Below, one piece after another: positions 22,986 to 31,153 of a stretch of 64,000 nt of DNA. Source of the DNA: SZUA-36 sp963774415 (lineage in GTDB: Bacteria; Pseudomonadota; Gammaproteobacteria; Xanthomonadales; SZUA-36); contig CAVZEU010000001.1 in assembly GCA_963774415.1 (NCBI GenBank), forward strand, positions 186,001 to 250,000. Reading direction: 5' to 3'. The first letter of the stretch is position 1; the number at the start of each line of letters is the position of its first letter. The translations under genes and the position numbers were made by a program. Below the pieces are notes generated by a model that was not told where the DNA came from, did no database searches, and worked only from the letters and a program-made list of their open reading frames with translations.

Positions 22986-25281
22986 CGGCGCAACCTGTCA
23001 CATCGATATCCCTGAAATCGGGATCCTCGGGCCGGCTGAAGTCGCTTTGCAGCAGCAGGCCGCAAGCCGGGCAGTAATACTCCCTGTAGACGATCTCGTC
23101 ATCGATGAACAACTTGGGGTCGATCGGCAGCAGGCCGACGTCCTCGATCGGCGTAACCTGTTTTGCACAGCCCGACTTGTAGTTATCCGTCGATTTGGCG
23201 ATGCCCGTGCGGCATTTCTTGCAGGTGTAGTAAATGCCGGCGCCACTGTCGGCCACGACCAGCCCTTCGGATACCTCTAGGTCTCCCTTCTGTTGCGGGA
23301 TGGTTGCAAGGCGCTCTTCCGGGCGGTTTGACATGGACAGTCTCGCCTCGAACATGCGGGCTCGTCGTTTGCGGGTCCTGCTCCCGTCCAGTTTGCCCCG
23401 GGCGTCCAGGCAGACGCCGTATCGAAGACTGGCCCAGTCCGCGTCGATATAGAAGTTGTCGATGTCCTCGACGACTCGCTCCGGGTCGCGCTCCAGCGGG
23501 TCGCCGAAGCCGGCCGCCGACGTCCAGGCGAGTGCGAAGACGTCGTCCGGTTGTTGCACGATGCCGCCCGTTTTCGGCGACACGTGGATGCTGGTTCCCG
23601 CCAGCTCATCCAGGCTGACCGGCATTTCCCCCGAGCGCTCGATAGCCTCCCGGATACCGGTGTCCTGTTTCAGGACGTACCGTGTGCGTGAGGTGGGGTC
23701 GCCGCCATACAGGCCGGGCCCGGGGATGATGCAGTGCCCGCCCGTGGTGTAATGCGTGATGCTGTCGGTGTCGTTCACCACATAGGCGATTTCGGCCGCG
23801 TTGCCGCCGCGGAATTTGCCGGCGCCGCCCGAATTCGGGATTTCCCTGCGCCACAGGTACAAGAGCGGATAGAAGATTTCGTTGTCTTCCACGTTGGGCA
23901 TCGTGCTCTGCAGGTCCCAGGGCCAGCCGCCCGTGTTGACCCCGTCTTTCCAGGACAACGCGCCCAGCGCGGCGCCGACCGGGTCAAGCAGAAACGACGC
24001 GTAGGGGCTGCCGCGCTGATCGGTGCCCGCGATCGCGTCGATCGGAAAGCACAGGGTGCCCATGCAGCTCTGCACCTCCTTGCGCAGGGCCTCGTCGGTT
24101 GAGCAGTAGAGCATCCTGGAAATGACCAGGCCTGCCAGCCCGATCGTTTGCAGCAAAACGGTGGGCGGTGCGGACACCACGCCGGCGGGAAACTTCGCCG
24201 ACGTCAATGAGCCGGGTTCCGGCCGGAACTCCATGTGCCGATAGGCGCCTTCGATGACGAACATCTGGTCGAACAGGATTTGCGCCGAAATCATCGATGC
24301 GATCGCGCCTTTCCAGGCGATGGCCGCGCAATTGATGGAGCCGATCTGCGGCGCCGTACCCTTGTTGTCGAAAATCAGCTTGTCGTCTTTCTTGGTCAGC
24401 CGGACCACGTTGCGGTAGACGTGGCGGTCGCCTTCCCGCGCCAGTTCCACCCACGAGCTTTCCGCCCAGCGGCCGTCGGGGATGGTTTCAAGGCGCTTGA
24501 CGAAAGCGGTCTCCGAGTCGTCCTGCAGGCGCTTCATGACGCCCTTGACGACTTCCGGGCCGTATTTTCTGATCATTTGCTGCATGCGCTCGCGAGCGAC
24601 GTTGCAAGCCGTCACCTGCGCCCGCAGGTCCAGTGCCACCAGCGCCGGCATTCTCGAGCGGCGTGTGTATTCCTCTTCCAGGTCTTTCCTCAGCATGCCC
24701 TGCTCGACGATCTTGACCGGGGGGATACAGCCGGCCTCCCAGTATACGTCCCTGGAAATCGGGTTGAAGGCGCCGGGCGTGGTGCCCCCGAGGTCCCACT
24801 GGTGCAGCGTGTTGGCGAACCAGCAGAACAATTCTCCGTCCCAGAACAGCGGCGCGAAAATGCAGACGTCCGCCTGGTGTATGGCCCCCACCCAGGGATC
24901 GTTGGTCAGGAAAACGTCGCCGTCGCGGATGCCCGGGTTGGACGAGCGGTATTCCAGTGTCCACTTGACTGCCGAGCCGCTCGCCGAAGACAGGTATTGC
25001 AGAAATGGGCCGAAGAATACGAAATCACCGCTTTCGTCCAGCAGGCAGGGGTTGAAGTCGTGGCCATAAGCGGCGATCGGCGAGCCGGAAACCGACAGCA
25101 GCGTATTGCCCTGTTCCACGTTGATGTTCCACATGGCGTAGCGGATGACTTCCATTGTGATCGGGTCGAGATCCGTGGCGGCGTCGTTGTGCAAGCGCAG
25201 GCCGGGATCGATCCTGAGCGGTGAGGAGGGCACGTAGGGATAGGTTTTGCCATCCCAGCTGATGGGGTCATGGACGCTCAC
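22975..25281 (-). CDS. Hydantoinase B/acetone carboxylase alpha-type subunit fused to an acetone carboxylase gamma-like zinc domain
   Basis: A 768-residue protein. Residues about 1-660 are a HyuB/AcxB-type subunit: DPITMEVIRYAMWNINVEQGNTL, GDVFLTNDPWVGAIHQADV, and further glycine-rich SGGAGKFRGG and GGHCIIPGPG. The last 100 residues (669-768) look like a fused AcxC-type gamma domain: CKKC at 687-690, NYKSG, and CPAC at 737-740. The stand-alone protein at 43506 has the same order (C21xxC24, NYKHG, C73xxC76) and nearly the same spacing. The GTG start at 25281 overlaps the HyuA stop in GTGA. Together with HyuA it would form an ATP-dependent ketone (or similar) carboxylase; hydantoinase activity is the alternative, made less likely by the gamma domain. 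Confidence 0.85.
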   Translation of the reverse strand: MSVHDPISWDGKTYPYVPSSPLRIDPGLRLHNDAATDLDPITMEVIRYAMWNINVEQGNTLLSVSGSPIAAYGHDFNPCLLDESGDFVFFGPFLQYLSSASGSAVKWTLEYRSSNPGIRDGDVFLTNDPWVGAIHQADVCIFAPLFWDGELFCWFANTLHQWDLGGTTPGAFNPISRDVYWEAGCIPPVKIVEQGMLRKDLEEEYTRRSRMPALVALDLRAQVTACNVARERMQQMIRKYGPEVVKGVMKRLQDDSETAFVKRLETIPDGRWAESSWVELAREGDRHVYRNVVRLTKKDDKLIFDNKGTAPQIGSINCAAIAWKGAIASMISAQILFDQMFVIEGAYRHMEFRPEPGSLTSAKFPAGVVSAPPTVLLQTIGLAGLVISRMLYCSTDEALRKEVQSCMGTLCFPIDAIAGTDQRGSPYASFLLDPVGAALGALSWKDGVNTGGWPWDLQSTMPNVEDNEIFYPLLYLWRREIPNSGGAGKFRGGNAAEIAYVVNDTDSITHYTTGGHCIIPGPGLYGGDPTSRTRYVLKQDTGIREAIERSGEMPVSLDELAGTSIHVSPKTGGIVQQPDDVFALAWTSAAGFGDPLERDPERVVEDIDNFYIDADWASLRYGVCLDARGKLDGSRTRKRRARMFEARLSMSNRPEERLATIPQQKGDLEVSEGLVVADSGAGIYYTCKKCRTGIAKSTDNYKSGCAKQVTPIEDVGLLPIDPKLFIDDEIVYREYYCPACGLLLQSDFSRPEDPDFRDIDVTGCADEA

Positions 25282-27374
25282 AGCGCGCCTCCCTGGATCT
25301 GCAGCAGAAAATTGCCCGCCTCGTCGACCAGCCCTTGTGCATAGGGTTGAACCACGATGGTCGTTTCGGGAAATTCGACCACGGCCGGCCCCGGTATCGC
25401 GACACCCGGGCCGAGGTCCTGGCCTGCGTAAATGGCCGTGTCGACCCATTCGCCGGCGCTTCGCCAGTAGATCCGGCGGGTGCCTGGGGTCGGCCTGGCG
25501 GCCAGCCGCGGTTGCGTGGGGACAACCGGCTTGACCATGCGGCCGATGGCATTGACCTTGAAGAGCCCGATTTCGACTCCCGCTTCACGGTAAGCGGAGC
25601 CCTTTCCATAGAAGCTTTCGTAGATGGCCTCGAAGCGGCTCACCATCCCGGCCAGGTCGTCCTCGCTCAGTGTGCCCGCGGGCATCGGCACCGGCAGCTG
25701 GTGAATCTGCATCCTGTATTTCACCTCGACGAAGCGTTGAAACAGCATCCGGTCCTGGTCAATTCCATCTTCGGCCAGTTGCAGGCGACCCTTCGATTCG
25801 AGTTCGGCAAACGTGTCGTTGACGCGGCCGAGGTCAAACGGCTGGGACAACAGGTCGCTCTTCTCATACACGTGCAGGACGTCGGCGCACAAGGTGCCAA
25901 AAGCCGACCAGGCCGCGGATATCGTGCCGAGCGGTACGACGACCTGTCGGATCCCCAGTTCCCGCGCATACTCACAGGCGTGACTCGGGCCCGCTCCGCC
26001 GTAGGAGAAAATGACAAACTCACGCGGGTCCAGCCCCCTTTGCAGCGTCATCTGGCGGATCAGTTCGGCCATTTTCGTTTCGGCGATGCGCACGGCCCCG
26101 GCTGCGAGTTCATGAACCCCCATGCCCAGCTTGTCCGCCAGCGGCTGCAGGGCCGCGACCGACTTGTCGCGATCGAGGCGCATCTTGCCGCCGAGGAAGT
26201 TGTCGGGATTGAGGTAGCCGAGGACGAGGTTGGCGTCGGTAACGGTCGGCTTGTCGCCCTTGCCATAACAGGCCGGGCCGGGATCGGCACCCGCGCTTTC
26301 AGGGCCGACCTTGAGGGTCAGGCTGACGTCGTCGATCCACAAGATCGAGCCGCCGCCGCTGCCGATCGATTCGACATCCAGCCTCGGCATCGAGAAAACG
26401 TACTGGTTGATAATGGTTTCCGACGCGGTCAGCGGCTGCGAATCGTAGATGATGCCGGTTTCGAAACTGGTGCCGCCCATGTCCGTGACGATGACGTTGT
26501 GGTGGCCCATTTTCCGTGCCAGGAAACAGCTGCCGGTAACACCTGCCGCCGGCCCCGAACTGATGGTGTACAGCGGTGTGCGGGTTACTTCCTGGGAAGG
26601 CACGACGCCGCCGGTGACCTGCAGCACGAGCACGGGTTTGCGGTATCCCAGTTCGGCGGCTTTGCGCTCGATCTGAGCGATGAATACCTGCATGACCGGC
26701 CCGATAAAGCAGTTGATAGCCGTACCTACCGCCCTTTCGTACTCTCCCCGTTTTGCAATCAACTCGTGGGAACAGCTGACGAACACGCCGGGCGCGATCC
26801 GTTGCACGATGGACTTGAGCTGTCGTTCGTGCTCCGGGTTGACGATGGACCACAGCAGGCAGATGCCGATCGCGTCCACGCCGTCGGCGACCAGCGCCTT
26901 GACGGCGGTTACGGCCTCATCCCGGTTCAGCGGCAGAAACACGGTACCCTTCCAGTCGGCCCGCTCACTGACTTCGTGGACCAGGCGGCGGGGGATCAGG
27001 GGAGGGGGTTTCCGGTGCCGGGATACGTGCAACAGCTTCTCGATCGGCAGCCCGGCCGAGCGGCCGGCCGAGCGCATGATGGCGAGGCTGTCCCGGTGGC
27101 CTCGCGTCGTGATCAGCCCGGTGCGGGCGCCCTGCATTTGCAATAGCGCGTTGGTGCCGACCGTGGTTCCGAGAAACAGGTGCTCGGTGCCGGCTAGGAG
27201 TTGGTCGAGCGCGATCCCGATTTTCTCCGCGCAGGCCGTGAGTGCGTTGAAAACACCGCTGGAATAATCGTCCGGTGTGGATGGCCGCTTGGCAATGGTA
27301 ATTTGCCCGCTTTCGTCAATGACTGCACAGTCGGTGAAAGTCCCGCCTGTGTCCACTCCGCAGAAATACTTCAA
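25278..27374 (-). CDS. Hydantoinase A/acetone carboxylase beta-type subunit
   Basis: A 698-residue ATPase-type subunit of the hydantoinase/oxoprolinase/acetone carboxylase family. VDTGGTFTDC at 7-16 is the phosphate-binding loop of the actin-like fold, with TTVGTNALLQ, a second phosphate loop TDMGGTSFETG, SIGSGGGSI and GYLNPDNFLGG following in order. YGGAGPSHACEYARELG lies in the last third. The start appears to be TTG at 27374, with AGGAA just upstream. It is the first gene of the eleven-gene minus-strand operon, divergent from the flavin oxidoreductase-TetR-ligase operon, so this promoter region may be the control point. Confidence 0.9.
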   Translation of the reverse strand: MKYFCGVDTGGTFTDCAVIDESGQITIAKRPSTPDDYSSGVFNALTACAEKIGIALDQLLAGTEHLFLGTTVGTNALLQMQGARTGLITTRGHRDSLAIMRSAGRSAGLPIEKLLHVSRHRKPPPLIPRRLVHEVSERADWKGTVFLPLNRDEAVTAVKALVADGVDAIGICLLWSIVNPEHERQLKSIVQRIAPGVFVSCSHELIAKRGEYERAVGTAINCFIGPVMQVFIAQIERKAAELGYRKPVLVLQVTGGVVPSQEVTRTPLYTISSGPAAGVTGSCFLARKMGHHNVIVTDMGGTSFETGIIYDSQPLTASETIINQYVFSMPRLDVESIGSGGGSILWIDDVSLTLKVGPESAGADPGPACYGKGDKPTVTDANLVLGYLNPDNFLGGKMRLDRDKSVAALQPLADKLGMGVHELAAGAVRIAETKMAELIRQMTLQRGLDPREFVIFSYGGAGPSHACEYARELGIRQVVVPLGTISAAWSAFGTLCADVLHVYEKSDLLSQPFDLGRVNDTFAELESKGRLQLAEDGIDQDRMLFQRFVEVKYRMQIHQLPVPMPAGTLSEDDLAGMVSRFEAIYESFYGKGSAYREAGVEIGLFKVNAIGRMVKPVVPTQPRLAARPTPGTRRIYWRSAGEWVDTAIYAGQDLGPGVAIPGPAVVEFPETTIVVQPYAQGLVDEAGNFLLQIQGGAL

Positions 27375-27425
27375 TGCCGTTCCTGAGCCCTATGCGGTTT
27401 TTTTCAAAAAAATATAATCACGACT

Positions 27426-27439
27426 GTCTAATTTTAGAC
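27426..27439. promoter_or_regulatory. Palindrome in the divergent promoter region (candidate TetR operator)
   Basis: GTCTAA-TT-TTAGAC is a perfect inverted repeat about 50 bases upstream of the carboxylase operon. The 273-base gap also holds GTAACTA-AAA-TAGTCAC (27552-27568), which pairs at six of seven positions. The TetR gene at 28697 lies in the divergent operon, and such regulators usually bind palindromes of this size in their own promoter region. Binding is inferred only. Confidence 0.35.
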
Positions 27440-27647
27440 CTCTAACGATACCACGCCGCGGATGGGCAAGATACATCAGATACCGTAATAACAGCGTATT
27501 GAGAGAACGTTAAGGCCATGGCCAGATGCCGTTATTGCAATTGAACACGATGTAACTAAAATAGTCACCTATGGCGGTTTTTATATTCCAATAAATGCCC
27601 GTATTAGTCAAATGTATCGGCGACCGGCAGCGGGGCGGGGAACGCAG

Positions 27648-28700
27648 ATGAAATTTGGCGTGCTGTTCCGTATCCAGGACGCGCCGAGAGCGGAGCATAT
27701 CGGCCAGCGAATGCGCGAGACGATCGAGGCGTCCGCCGTCGCGGAAGAGGCGGGTTTCGACGGGGTGTTCATTCCCGAACACCACATGATGGAAGACGGC
27801 TATATTCCCAGCCCGTTCCCGTTGCTCGGTGCGATGGCGGCCGCGACAAGGCATGTCCACATCGGGACGACCGTGCACCTGCTGCCATTCTACAACCCGG
27901 TGCAGACGGCCGAGGCAGGGGCCATCATTGACCAGATTGCCAACGGGCGCTTGCGGCTCGGCGTGGGCCTCGGCAATTTCGAACCTGAATTCGAGCTGAT
28001 GGGGCTCGAGAAAAAGGATCAGGTGGGGCGCTTCACCGAAGCCATCGAGCTGGTGCGCAAGGCCTGGAGCGGTGAGAATTTCGACTTCCAGGGCAAGTTT
28101 TACCGCGCCAAGGGCCGCATCCGGCCGACGCCGATCGACGCCAAACTGTGGATCGGGGCCATGTCCGATGCGGGCGTGCGCCGCGCAGCGAAGTTCGGTG
28201 CGCCCTGGCCGACCGACCCGCTGCACAATACCGCGGTCATCGGGCGCTGGGCGGATATTTACCGGCAGGCCGCGCGCGAGTACGGTACGCAAAAGGACAC
28301 ATCCGTAGTGCTGCTGCGGGATGCTTGGGTCGCCGATTCCATGGACGAGGTCGAGCAGCGCTGGTGGCCGGAGGTGCGAGCCGACCATTGGATGTATTTT
28401 CAGAAAGTTCCGCGCTTTATCAGGGCATTGGAGCCCAGCATCGCCAATGCCGCGAGCGCGGATGACTTTCTTTTTGCGAACCATCGCGTCGACCGCTTCG
28501 TCGTCGGCACGCCCGCGGAATGCATCGCCAGCATCAGGCGTATGCAGCAAGCGCTCGGCATGGATTACCTCATACTCACGTTTCGCTTTGCCACCGGGCC
28601 GGATCACGCGAGTCATCTCGACTGCATTCGCCGTTTCGGCGCCGAGGTGTTGCCAGCCTTCCGCCAGGCCAGCAACAAGGACATGATAACAGCGTCATGA
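27648..28700 (+). CDS. Luciferase-like (LLM class) flavin-dependent oxidoreductase
   Basis: A 350-residue TIM-barrel oxidoreductase. MKFGVLFRIQ is the first strand; FIPEHHMMEDGY, TVHLLPFYNPVQTAEAGAIIDQIANGRLRLGVGLG (about 78-113) and VGTPAECIASIRRMQQALGMDYLILTF at the C-terminus are family signatures. The ATG at 27648 follows GGGGAA; an in-frame ATG at 27612 lacks a ribosome-binding site and the added residues are not conserved. It overlaps the TetR gene in ATGA. It resembles alkane/long-chain monooxygenase-type members, but flavin and substrate preference cannot be read from the sequence. Confidence 0.87.
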   Translation: MKFGVLFRIQDAPRAEHIGQRMRETIEASAVAEEAGFDGVFIPEHHMMEDGYIPSPFPLLGAMAAATRHVHIGTTVHLLPFYNPVQTAEAGAIIDQIANGRLRLGVGLGNFEPEFELMGLEKKDQVGRFTEAIELVRKAWSGENFDFQGKFYRAKGRIRPTPIDAKLWIGAMSDAGVRRAAKFGAPWPTDPLHNTAVIGRWADIYRQAAREYGTQKDTSVVLLRDAWVADSMDEVEQRWWPEVRADHWMYFQKVPRFIRALEPSIANAASADDFLFANHRVDRFVVGTPAECIASIRRMQQALGMDYLILTFRFATGPDHASHLDCIRRFGAEVLPAFRQASNKDMITAS

Positions 28701-29362
28701 ATCGCAGACCTGCAATTACTCCGCTCAGAAAGGGCAGTGGCAAGCAGGCCCGCAAGAGCCAGGCAACCCGCCGCCAGATCATCGATTCGGCGATTCGATG
28801 CCTGGTCAAGTACGGCTATCACGATACGACCTATATCCGCATATCGGAGGAGTCGGGTATTTCCCGCGGCGCCATGCGGCACCATTTTCCCGCGCGGGCC
28901 GATATCATGCGGGCCACGATCGAGCACTTGCACCAAAAGCGTTTGAGTGCTTTTCGCAAGGCGGCGGAAAGCATTCCGCAGGGCACGCTCAGGACCCGGG
29001 CCAATATCGAATCCCTATGGCAGCACGTCAATCACCCCACGTTCATGGTCTTTATCGATCTGGCGCTGGCGGCGCGCCAGGATCATGAGCTCGCCGCCAT
29101 TTACCGGCCCGCGCAGCAGATTTTCAGGCAGGAGTGCTACCACGCAGCGCTGGAATTATTTCCGGAATGGCTCAAGCACCGGGACCGTTTGCGCCTCGCC
29201 ATCGATATGGCGCTTTACATGATGGAAGGCATGGTGCTGGACGACTTGGCGGCGGATGACGAGTACGCCGCGCAACTGCTCGATTTCCTGGCCCAGGAGC
29301 TGGACATGCTGCGATCCAGCGAGACGGCCGGGCAAAGCGCCGAACAAACGGGCAGGGCGTAG
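28697..29362 (+). CDS. TetR/AcrR-family transcriptional regulator
   Basis: A 221-residue regulator. The N-terminal helix-turn-helix is ATRRQIIDSAIRCLVKYGY, then TTYIRISEESGISRGAMRHHF (residues about 23-65), preceded by a basic tail. The ligand domain is helical and ends in a charged tail. It starts at 28697 inside an ATGA overlap with the flavin oxidoreductase gene; the longer frame upstream is antisense-type noise within that gene. It lies between an oxidoreductase and an acyl-CoA ligase, so its ligand may be an acyl-CoA. It is the only transcription factor recognised in the window and could control the divergent carboxylase operon. Confidence 0.92.
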   Translation: MNRRPAITPLRKGSGKQARKSQATRRQIIDSAIRCLVKYGYHDTTYIRISEESGISRGAMRHHFPARADIMRATIEHLHQKRLSAFRKAAESIPQGTLRTRANIESLWQHVNHPTFMVFIDLALAARQDHELAAIYRPAQQIFRQECYHAALELFPEWLKHRDRLRLAIDMALYMMEGMVLDDLAADDEYAAQLLDFLAQELDMLRSSETAGQSAEQTGRA

Positions 29363-29374
29363 AGAGGGCACACG

Positions 29375-31030
29375 GTGTCATCGCACTTGATCAAAGTCAC
29401 GACGCTGGGGGACCTGCTGTTGCGCGCCGCCGACAAGTGGCCGGACGCCGAGGCGCTGGTATTCCCCTCGGAACGCCTCACCTATGCCCGGCTGGCCGAG
29501 CGGGCGCAGGAGCGGGCGCGCGCGCTGATGGGCATGGGTGTCCGCCCGGGCGATCACGTCGGGATACTCGCGCCGAACCTGGTCGAAGTCGTTGAAATGC
29601 TGTTCGCCATCGCCCTGAGCGGGGCCGTCGCCGTGCTCATCAACGCGCGCTACAAGACCTTCGAGTTGGCTTACGTTATCGAAAACTCGGATATCAGCAT
29701 GCTGTTCACGACCCGGCGCATCGCGGATCACGTCGACTTTGCCGGCTTGCTGTACGCTGCCTTGCCAGGGCTGGAAGCGGCCAGCGACCCGCTGGCGCTG
29801 GAGCTCGGAGCGGCGCCGCTGTTACGCAATATCGTACTGCTCGAGGACGGCGCCCAGGACGGAATGGTCGGCTGGAGGCAGTTCAGCGGCTTTGCCGGCG
29901 AGGTCAGCGCGGACGCATTGTGGCGCCGGCGCAGCCGGGTCGCGCTGAGGGACCCGTGCATCATGATGTACACGTCGGGCACCACGGCCAATCCCAAGGG
30001 CTGCAGGCTCAGTCACGAAGCCCTGGTGCGCAATGCGCGCGAGATGGGCGCCCGGTTCGAGATCACTTCGTCGGACCGCCAGTTCAACCCGCTGCCGATG
30101 TTTCACATGAGTTCGATCCTGCCGCTGTTGTCCCTCGTCTGGTCGGGAGCCTGCTACATTACCGATACGCATTTCAACGCCGATGCGGCCATCGACGCGA
30201 TCTACACGGAGCGGCCGACGATTTTCTTCACGGCCTTCCCGGCCATCATGTCGGCACTGGTCAACCACCCCCGGTTCGATGCCGCCCGCATGCCGCAAGT
30301 CCGCCTGATCAACAACGTGGCGCCGCCGAATCAGCTGAAAAGGAACATGGCGATTCTGCCGCAGGCGGTGCACGTCAGCGCCTATGGCCTGACCGAAGCG
30401 TCCGGGGTGTCCTGTAACGGCCACGCCAGCGAGGACGATGACACGCGCGCGCATACCTGCGGCCGGCCGTACGAGGGCGTGCAATTGCGTGTCGTCGACC
30501 TGGAAAGCGGCGAGGACGCGGAGCCCGGTCAACCGGGCGAGGTGCTGATCCGGGGGTTTTCACTCTTCGAGGGCTATTACAAGTCACCCGAGAAAACCGC
30601 GGAAGCCATCGACGCGGACGGCTGGCTGCACACGGGCGACATCGCCACGCTGGACGAGGGCGGGCGCGTCGCCTACCAGGGCAGGATCAAGGACATGCTC
30701 AAGGTCGGCGGTGAGAATGTCGCCGCGATCGAAATCGAATCGTTTATCCTGCAGCACCCGGCCGTGCAGATGGTCCAGGTCGTAGGCGTGCCGGATGCGA
30801 AAATGTTCGAGGTGCCTGCGGCGTTCATCGAGCTGACCGCCGGCAGCCGCTGCAGCGAAAGCGAGATCATCGAGTTTTGCCGCAACCGGATCGCGTCCTT
30901 CAAGATACCCCGCCATGTCCGTTTCGTGACCGAATGGCCGATGTCGGCGACGAAGGTACAGAAGTTCAGGTTGCGTGAGAGCCTGGTGCATGAACTCGAG
31001 GGTTCGGCGCCGGGCGAGGGTCAGGCCTGA
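29375..31030 (+). CDS. AMP-forming acyl-CoA synthetase/ligase
   Basis: A 551-residue member of the ANL superfamily that activates a carboxylic acid with ATP and CoA. The phosphate loop MYTSGTTANPKGCRLSH, YGLTEASG (A5), GWLHTGDIA and GRIKDMLKVGGENVAAIEIE (A8 region) are present, and the C-terminal lysine is in SATKVQKFRLRES. GTG at 29375 is preceded by GAGAGGG (29362-29368). It lies 12 bases after the TetR gene and ends at a strong hairpin. Substrate class is not obvious; related enzymes act on fatty, cyclohexane or aromatic acids. Confidence 0.9.
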   Translation: MSSHLIKVTTLGDLLLRAADKWPDAEALVFPSERLTYARLAERAQERARALMGMGVRPGDHVGILAPNLVEVVEMLFAIALSGAVAVLINARYKTFELAYVIENSDISMLFTTRRIADHVDFAGLLYAALPGLEAASDPLALELGAAPLLRNIVLLEDGAQDGMVGWRQFSGFAGEVSADALWRRRSRVALRDPCIMMYTSGTTANPKGCRLSHEALVRNAREMGARFEITSSDRQFNPLPMFHMSSILPLLSLVWSGACYITDTHFNADAAIDAIYTERPTIFFTAFPAIMSALVNHPRFDAARMPQVRLINNVAPPNQLKRNMAILPQAVHVSAYGLTEASGVSCNGHASEDDDTRAHTCGRPYEGVQLRVVDLESGEDAEPGQPGEVLIRGFSLFEGYYKSPEKTAEAIDADGWLHTGDIATLDEGGRVAYQGRIKDMLKVGGENVAAIEIESFILQHPAVQMVQVVGVPDAKMFEVPAAFIELTAGSRCSESEIIEFCRNRIASFKIPRHVRFVTEWPMSATKVQKFRLRESLVHELEGSAPGEGQA

Positions 31031-31100
31031 GCACGCCGTCGGCGCCGCGGCGGGCCTTGCTTTTCCCTGCGGTTGCCGGAAACGTGTTCCGTTGCTACAG

Positions 31101-31140
31101 TGCATGCGCCGGGCCTGCGGCTGCAGGCCCGGCGCATGCA
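31101..31140. terminator. Perfect 18-bp hairpin between convergent genes (bidirectional terminator)
   Basis: TGCATGCGCCGGGCCTGC (31101-31118) is exactly complementary to 31123-31140, leaving only a four-base loop (GGCT). It sits between the acyl-CoA ligase gene and the convergent TonB receptor gene. There is no U run, so rho-independent termination in the strict sense is unproven, but the stem is very stable on both strands. Confidence 0.6.
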
Positions 31141-31153
31141 CCGAGCGGGGCGC

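Noticed and set aside
25335..27146. 603-codon open frame on the plus strand inside the HyuA-type gene
   Set aside because: It lies wholly antisense to a gene with clear family motifs. Long antisense frames are expected in GC-rich DNA, and its translation shows no recognisable domain.
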